DNA of 33,688 nt. Origin: an uncultured Oscillospiraceae bacterium (GTDB taxonomy: Bacteria; Bacillota; Clostridia; Oscillospirales; Ruminococcaceae). Under the pieces are notes generated by a model. That model did not search any database. It was not told the DNA's origin and worked only from the letters and a program-made list of their open reading frames with translations. How positions within the stretch are numbered: position 1 is the first letter of the stretch; each line of letters opens with the position of its first letter. The translations under genes and the position numbers were made by a program. Shown one piece after another: positions 29,930 through 33,688 of this stretch. The stretch is taken from NCBI GenBank assembly GCA_900547385.1, contig URGQ01000011.1:1-33688 (forward strand), given 5' to 3'.

Positions 29930-30035
29930 GGGTGCTGCACCGGCGGCCCCGCTCGGCGCGCTGCGCGCGCCGTCCCCGCCTTCGGCGGGGGCCCGGCCCT
30001 GCTGGCCGGGCGACGGGGCCGCCGGGCCAGCACCC
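29930..30035. repeat. Cloverleaf repeat copy G
   Basis: Outer arms of 22 bases (29930-29951 and 30014-30035) pair with two mismatches. Hairpins: CGGCGCGC/GCGCGCCG loop TGC (29954-29972), CCCCGCC/GGCGGGG loop TTC (29974-29990) and GCCCGGCC/GGCCGGGC loop CTGCT (29991-30011). Loops TGC and TTC are the complements of GCA and GAA, so this copy may lie in the opposite orientation to most. It ends 30 bases before the SDR start codon, so it could lie in that gene's leader. Confidence 0.9.
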
Positions 30036-30065
30036 ATTGCAGATTTGACACCGGAGGGAAACAGT

Positions 30066-30800
30066 ATGAGTAAAGTCGCAGTTATTACCGGCGCATCGGG
30101 GGGCATCGGTACCGCAGTGGCCCGCTGCTTGGCCGCGCAGGGGTGTTATGTGGTGCTGGGCTATTGCCGCAGCAGAGAAAAGGCCGAAAGCCTTTGCCGG
30201 GAGCTGCGGGAGGCCGGTGAGGAAGCCGTTTCCTTCCGGGCGGATCTGACCAAAGCCGAGGAAGCCAAAGCGCTTATCGATTTTGCGGTACAGCAGTACG
30301 GCCACCTGGATATCCTGGTGAATAATGCTGGCATTTCGCAGATCAAGCTGTTTACCGATATTGCCCCGGAAGAATGGCGGCAGATGTTTGCGGCCAATGT
30401 GGATGGCATCTATCACTGCTGCCGCGCTGCGGTGCCGTATTTGGTGCAGCAGCACAGCGGCACCATTATCAATGTTTCCTCCATCTGGGGGCTGTGCGGC
30501 GCCTCCTGCGAGGTGCACTACTCCGCCTCCAAGGCGGCGGTCATTGGCTTTACGCAGGCATTGGCCAAGGAATTGGCCCCCAGCGGCATCACCGTCAACT
30601 GTGTCGCGCCCGGGGCCATCGATACCGAAATGAATGCCCACCTTACCGCCGAAGAACGCCGGATGCTGGAGGAGGAGATCCCGCTGGGCCGCATGGGCTC
30701 GCCGGAGGAAGTGGCGGCTGCCATTGCCTTTTTGGCGGGGGAGGATGCCCGCTATTTTACCGGGCAGGTCCTCAGCCCCAATGGCGGCATCGTAATTTGA
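30066..30800 (+). CDS. Short-chain dehydrogenase/reductase, FabG-like
   Basis: A 244-residue classical SDR. Nucleotide-binding TGASGGIG (8-15), NNAG (86-89) and the catalytic tetrad Asn111, Ser139, Tyr152 and Lys156 (YSASK) are intact, and PGAID follows. The sequence is closest in type to 3-oxoacyl-ACP reductase (FabG), which reduces beta-ketoacyl-ACP with NADPH in fatty acid synthesis, but no fab genes are nearby, so another ketone substrate is possible. ATG at 30066 follows CGGAGGG; the frame upstream to 30045 enters the repeat flank. The DUF212 gene follows after 22 bases, so the two form an operon. Confidence 0.88.
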   Translation: MSKVAVITGASGGIGTAVARCLAAQGCYVVLGYCRSREKAESLCRELREAGEEAVSFRADLTKAEEAKALIDFAVQQYGHLDILVNNAGISQIKLFTDIAPEEWRQMFAANVDGIYHCCRAAVPYLVQQHSGTIINVSSIWGLCGASCEVHYSASKAAVIGFTQALAKELAPSGITVNCVAPGAIDTEMNAHLTAEERRMLEEEIPLGRMGSPEEVAAAIAFLAGEDARYFTGQVLSPNGGIVI

Positions 30801-30822
30801 CAGGAAAAAGAGGCGAATACCT

Positions 30823-31254
30823 ATGGAAATACTGCAAAATACCTGTCTGATATCGGCGGTGCTGGCTTGGGCTGTGGCACAGCTTTGCAAGCTGCTCATC
30901 GAACTGATCGCCCATCACCGACTGGATTGGGAGCGGTTGACGGGGGACGGCGGGATGCCCAGCGGGCATTCCGCCACGGTAACTGCACTGGCAGTGGCTG
31001 CCCTGCTGCAATACGGTGCGGCTTCCTTTCAGTTTGCTATCAGCGCGGTGCTGGCCATCATCGTGATGCACGATGCCATGGGAGTGCGCTGGCAGGCCGG
31101 GCAGCATGCCCGCACCATCAATGAGCTGCTGCTGAAGCTGAGCGACACTCCGCCGGAGCAGCTGCTGGAGGAATTCCTGGGGCACACCCCGCTGCAGGTG
31201 GCCTGCGGTGCTCTGCTGGGCGCTGCGGTGGCTATTCTGTATTCCCTCCCGTAA
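30823..31254 (+). CDS. DUF212 (divergent PAP2) membrane protein
   Basis: A 143-residue membrane protein of the DUF212/YuiD family, related by motif to PAP2 acid phosphatases. The motif GDGGMPSGHSATV lies at 41-53, followed by a membrane segment and MHDAMGVRWQAGQHA (about 84-98), giving part of the phosphatase-like active site. Four hydrophobic segments are visible. ATG at 30823 follows AAAGAGG. It is the second gene after the SDR. The natural substrate of this family is not known to me. Confidence 0.88.
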   Translation: MEILQNTCLISAVLAWAVAQLCKLLIELIAHHRLDWERLTGDGGMPSGHSATVTALAVAALLQYGAASFQFAISAVLAIIVMHDAMGVRWQAGQHARTINELLLKLSDTPPEQLLEEFLGHTPLQVACGALLGAAVAILYSLP

Positions 31255-31266
31255 AAATATAACACA

Positions 31267-31292
31267 ACCCCCGCGGCAGATTCCGTGGGGGT
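31267..31292 (+). terminator. Hairpin terminator after DUF212 gene
   Basis: ACCCCCGCGG (31267-31276) pairs with CCGTGGGGGT (31283-31292). The following GCTTCTT is a weak T-run. Confidence 0.6.
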
Positions 31293-31323
31293 GCTTCTTA
31301 ATATAGTCTCCGTTCATTTCGCC

Positions 31324-32202
31324 TTACGCCCAGAACCGTAAAAACTCCTCCGCCGCGGGGCTGGGCGATACATCCTGCAAGGTGCACACCGAAAGGCTCC
31401 GCTCCGGAATCTCTGGAATGGTGCGCAGCTCACGGATCGTCCCCGCCTCCAGAGCGGGCAGGGCAAATTCGCGCGTCACACACGCCACCCCCAGCCCAAT
31501 GGCCGCCAGATCGACGAGAAGCTCGTGGCTGCACAGTTCTATCTCCGGTTTAAGCGTAATGCCATTGCGGGTAAAAAAGCGTTCCAGGTACCGTCTTGCG
31601 CTGGATTTGCGCTCCAGCAGCATCAGCGGGAAGCGGGAAAGCTCCGCCAGGGTATAGGTACGGTCAGTCTCGCAGGGGTAGTCCCGCCTCGCCACAAAAA
31701 CATTGTGCAGGGCCATGCAGCGCCGCATCTGCAGGTTGCCGCTCTCCTGCGGGGTGCTGGCAAAGGCCAGGTCTACCTGTCCCGCCCGCAGCATCTGCAG
31801 GGCCTCATAACTGGTGCCGTTCAGCACCTTCAGCCGGATGGCAGGGTACCGCTCGTGGAACCTTTGCAGATAGGGCAGCAGCAGGCTGCGGGTCACGGTA
31901 TCGCTGGCCCCGATGACCAACTCACCCATCATCAGCTCCCGGGTCTGCTGCACCTTTTCCTCTCCGGTTTCGATGAGGCTGATGGCGCTGCGCACATAAT
32001 CGTACAGTACCCGCCCCTCGCCGGTCAGGGTGACGCCGCGGGGCTGGCGGGAAAACAGCCGTACCTGCAGCTGTTCCTCCAGCTGATGGATGGACTGACT
32101 GACCGCCGACTGTGAGATAAACAGTGTTTTGGCGGCGGCGGAAATGCTTTCCTCCTCGGCAACGGTGCGGAAAATACGGTAAAGCTCCAGTTTAACGGCC
32201 AT
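31324..32202 (-). CDS. LysR-family transcriptional regulator
   Basis: A 292-residue LysR-type regulator. The N-terminal winged helix (about 5-62) includes SISAAAKTLFISQSAVSQSI and the wing LFSRQPRGVTLT; the effector-binding domain (about 90-290) starts GELVIGASDTVTRSLLLP. Such proteins usually control a divergent neighbour and themselves. ATG at 32202 faces the CofE-like gene across 161 bases that contain an AGTAA-N8-TTACT repeat on the neighbour's promoter. The effector cannot be told from sequence. Confidence 0.93.
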   Translation of the reverse strand: MAVKLELYRIFRTVAEEESISAAAKTLFISQSAVSQSIHQLEEQLQVRLFSRQPRGVTLTGEGRVLYDYVRSAISLIETGEEKVQQTRELMMGELVIGASDTVTRSLLLPYLQRFHERYPAIRLKVLNGTSYEALQMLRAGQVDLAFASTPQESGNLQMRRCMALHNVFVARRDYPCETDRTYTLAELSRFPLMLLERKSSARRYLERFFTRNGITLKPEIELCSHELLVDLAAIGLGVACVTREFALPALEAGTIRELRTIPEIPERSLSVCTLQDVSPSPAAEEFLRFWA

Positions 32203-32246
32203 GTTTGCGGGCTTCCTTTCTATCTGTTTTGCTTATGCTTATCATT

Positions 32247-32309
32247 AGTAATATATACTTTACTTATGAATACGCATCTATTATACTAAAGTGGTTGTGA
32301 AAAGCAACC
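32247..32309 (+). promoter_or_regulatory. CofE-like gene promoter with candidate LysR site
   Basis: TTTACT (32259-32264), 17 bases, then TATACT (32282-32287). An inverted repeat AGTAA/TTACT (about 32247-32264) overlaps the -35, a common place for LysR-type activator binding. A GGTTG/CAACC hairpin (32293-32309) lies at the start of the transcript. Confidence 0.55.
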
Positions 32310-32363
32310 CCTATTTTTGTTTTCGTTTTCATCAATTCACAGGTGATAAAAGGAGAAAAAGCC

Positions 32364-33560
32364 ATGAGCAGAATGTTTGGTACTGTCGTTCGCGGGGTAC
32401 GCGCCCCCATCTTCCGGGAAGGCGATGATGTAGTAAAGGGCACTGTGGATACCGTCCTGAAGGCCCTGAAAGAAAACAGTGTGGAGCCGCACGATAAAGA
32501 TGTTGTCGCCATTACTGAATCGGTAGTGGCCCGTACCCAGGGCAACTATGCCACAGTGGAACAGATCGCAGCCGATGTAAAGGCCCGCACCGGCGGCAAG
32601 ACCGTTGGCGTTACCTTCCCCATTCTCAGCCGCAACCGTTTCTCCGTGCTGCTTTCCGGCATTGCCGCTGGCTGCCAGAAGGTCGTCCTTATGCTCAGCT
32701 ATCCTTCCGATGAAGTGGGCAACCATCTCATCAGCATGGACCGCCTGGATGAAAAGGGCATTGATCCCTGGACCGATGTTCTTTCCCTGGAGCGCTTCCG
32801 TGCCGAGTTCGGCTCTGTAATCCATCCTTTTACTGGCGTGGACTATGTGGAGTACTATTCCAGCCTTATCCGGGAAGCCGGCGCCGAGGTAGAAGTGATT
32901 TTTGCCAACCGCGTGCAGACCATTCTGGACTACACCGATACCGTCATCACCTGTGATATTCATACCCGTGCCCGCAGTAAGCGTCTGCTGCAGGCTGCCG
33001 GCGCCCGTGTGGTGCTGGGCCTGGATGACCTGATGACCGCTCCTGTGGCGGGCAGCGGCTACAATGCCCAGTATGGTCTGCTGGGTTCCAATAAGGCGGA
33101 TGAAAACCGTGTGAAGCTGTTCCCCCGTGATGCTATGCTGGTAGCCGAAAAAATTGGCCAGCTGATGAGCGAAGCCACCGGACACCATATCGAGGCGATG
33201 GTTTACGGCGACGGCGCCTTTAAGGATCCCGCGGGCAAGATCTGGGAGCTGGCCGATCCGGTTGTGGCCCCCGGTTATACCAAGGGCCTTATCGGTACCC
33301 CCAATGAGCTGAAGCTGAAGTACCTGGCTGACCACGATTTCGGCGATCTTTCCGGTACCGCTCTGCAGGAAGCCATTACCCAGCGTATCAAGGAGAAGGA
33401 CTCCACCAGCCTGGTGGGCAATATGGTCTCCGAGGGCACAACCCCCCGTAACCTTACCGACCTCATCGGCTCCCTGTGCGACCTGACCAGCGGCAGCGGC
33501 GATAAGGGCACCCCCATCATCTACATCCAGGGGTACTTCGATAACTACACCACCGAGTGA
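32364..33560 (+). CDS. F420-0:gamma-glutamyl ligase family protein (CofE-like)
   Basis: A 398-residue protein of the F420 ligase (CofE-like) family. Typical features are the N-terminal basic segment GVRAPIFREGDDVV, AITESVVARTQGNY (about 48-61), VIFANRVQTILDYTDTVITCDIHTRAR (about 192-218), the metal/nucleotide-binding part MVYGDGAFKDPAG and the late GYTKGLIGTPNELKLKYLAD. CofE adds glutamate to coenzyme F420-0, but organisms of this kind are not known for F420 and no cof or fbi gene is present, so the true substrate is probably another carboxylate. ATG at 32364 follows AGGAG. It is divergent from a LysR regulator that probably controls it. Confidence 0.82.
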   Translation: MSRMFGTVVRGVRAPIFREGDDVVKGTVDTVLKALKENSVEPHDKDVVAITESVVARTQGNYATVEQIAADVKARTGGKTVGVTFPILSRNRFSVLLSGIAAGCQKVVLMLSYPSDEVGNHLISMDRLDEKGIDPWTDVLSLERFRAEFGSVIHPFTGVDYVEYYSSLIREAGAEVEVIFANRVQTILDYTDTVITCDIHTRARSKRLLQAAGARVVLGLDDLMTAPVAGSGYNAQYGLLGSNKADENRVKLFPRDAMLVAEKIGQLMSEATGHHIEAMVYGDGAFKDPAGKIWELADPVVAPGYTKGLIGTPNELKLKYLADHDFGDLSGTALQEAITQRIKEKDSTSLVGNMVSEGTTPRNLTDLIGSLCDLTSGSGDKGTPIIYIQGYFDNYTTE

Positions 33561-33590
33561 TATCTTATTTTTAATGGTTTGCTGATAAGG

Positions 33591-33618
33591 CCCGCCTCCT
33601 GCTTTTCCAGGGGGCGGG
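33591..33618 (+). terminator. Hairpin after the CofE-like gene
   Basis: CCCGCCTCCTG (33591-33601) pairs with CAGGGGGCGGG (33608-33618; one wobble) around CTTTTC. The T-run after it is poor (TTGCC), so efficiency is uncertain. Confidence 0.6.
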
Positions 33619-33629
33619 TTGCCGCATAG

Positions 33630-33688
33630 GAGAAAATTTAAGCAGGGGGCAGGCATGGGCCGCAGGCCGTTTCGGCTCCGCCGAAACA
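33630..33688. repeat. Cloverleaf repeat copy H (right part outside window)
   Basis: The left outer arm GGGCCGCAGGCC (33657-33668), identical to that of copy C, is followed by a perfect first hairpin GTTTCGGC/GCCGAAAC loop TCC (33669-33687); the window ends there. The flank GGAGAAAATTTAAGCAGGGG (33629-33648) closely matches that of copy F, and the AGGGGGCAGGC flank mirrors the right flank of copy A. Confidence 0.82.

Noticed and set aside
29930..30035. CRISPR array or tandem repeats
   Set aside because: The elements are dispersed single copies with differing arms; there is no repeat-spacer periodicity and no cas gene.

Overview
The window looks like chromosomal DNA of a GC-rich Bacillota, class Clostridia, probably an Oscillospirales-type gut anaerobe. 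This rests on the gene set (PerR-type regulator, hprK-murB-whiA cluster, dnaE next to pfkA, BlaI/BlaR1 pair, CarD, LrgAB, membrane pyrophosphatase) and on strong AGGAGG ribosome sites with high GC. It is an inference; there is no rRNA or other taxonomic marker. I see no tRNA, rRNA, CRISPR array or transposase.

Layout. 1-2650: a perR-like gene with its own operator, a small unknown protein, deoC, and a lipoprotein that precedes deoC. 2690-9390: a minus-strand operon made of a BlaI repressor, a giant BlaR1-like metalloprotease receptor and an 823-residue lipoprotein, behind a promoter covered by BlaI-like inverted repeats. The small lipoprotein at 1641-2555 resembles the C-terminal domain of the receptor, so the locus appears to have grown by domain duplication. 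9600-10700: a small divergent regulatory module (Xre-type HTH facing a coiled-coil protein plus a sigma-region-4-like protein) with a LexA-like box. 10880-15750: csaA, pfkA, dnaE. 15890-19600: a DUF3267 membrane protein, whiA, murB, hprK. 19940-21300: trkA. 21590-26320 on the plus strand: a short MGMT-like protein, mscS, lrgA-lrgB and hppA (membrane, osmotic and ion functions). 26500-33560: a lipoprotein, carD, a phosphoribosyltransferase, a YbaK-type editing deacylase, a 61-residue unknown, an SDR reductase, a DUF212 membrane protein, and a LysR regulator divergent from a CofE-like ligase.

The most striking content is between the genes. Eight GC-rich elements (two cut by the window ends) share one architecture: a 12-22 bp outer stem enclosing exactly three hairpins, mostly with 3-base loops (GAA, GCA/TGC, AAA, GGA/TCC), so each folds as a cloverleaf of about 100 bases. 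The stem sequences differ widely between copies while base pairing is kept, which is what selection or copying of structure looks like. A second repeat type, about 115 bp, occurs twice (upstream of whiA and in the hprK leader) and also shows a covarying hairpin. I do not recognise either family by name. The window begins and ends inside cloverleaf copies, which suggests contig ends caused by a high-copy repeat.
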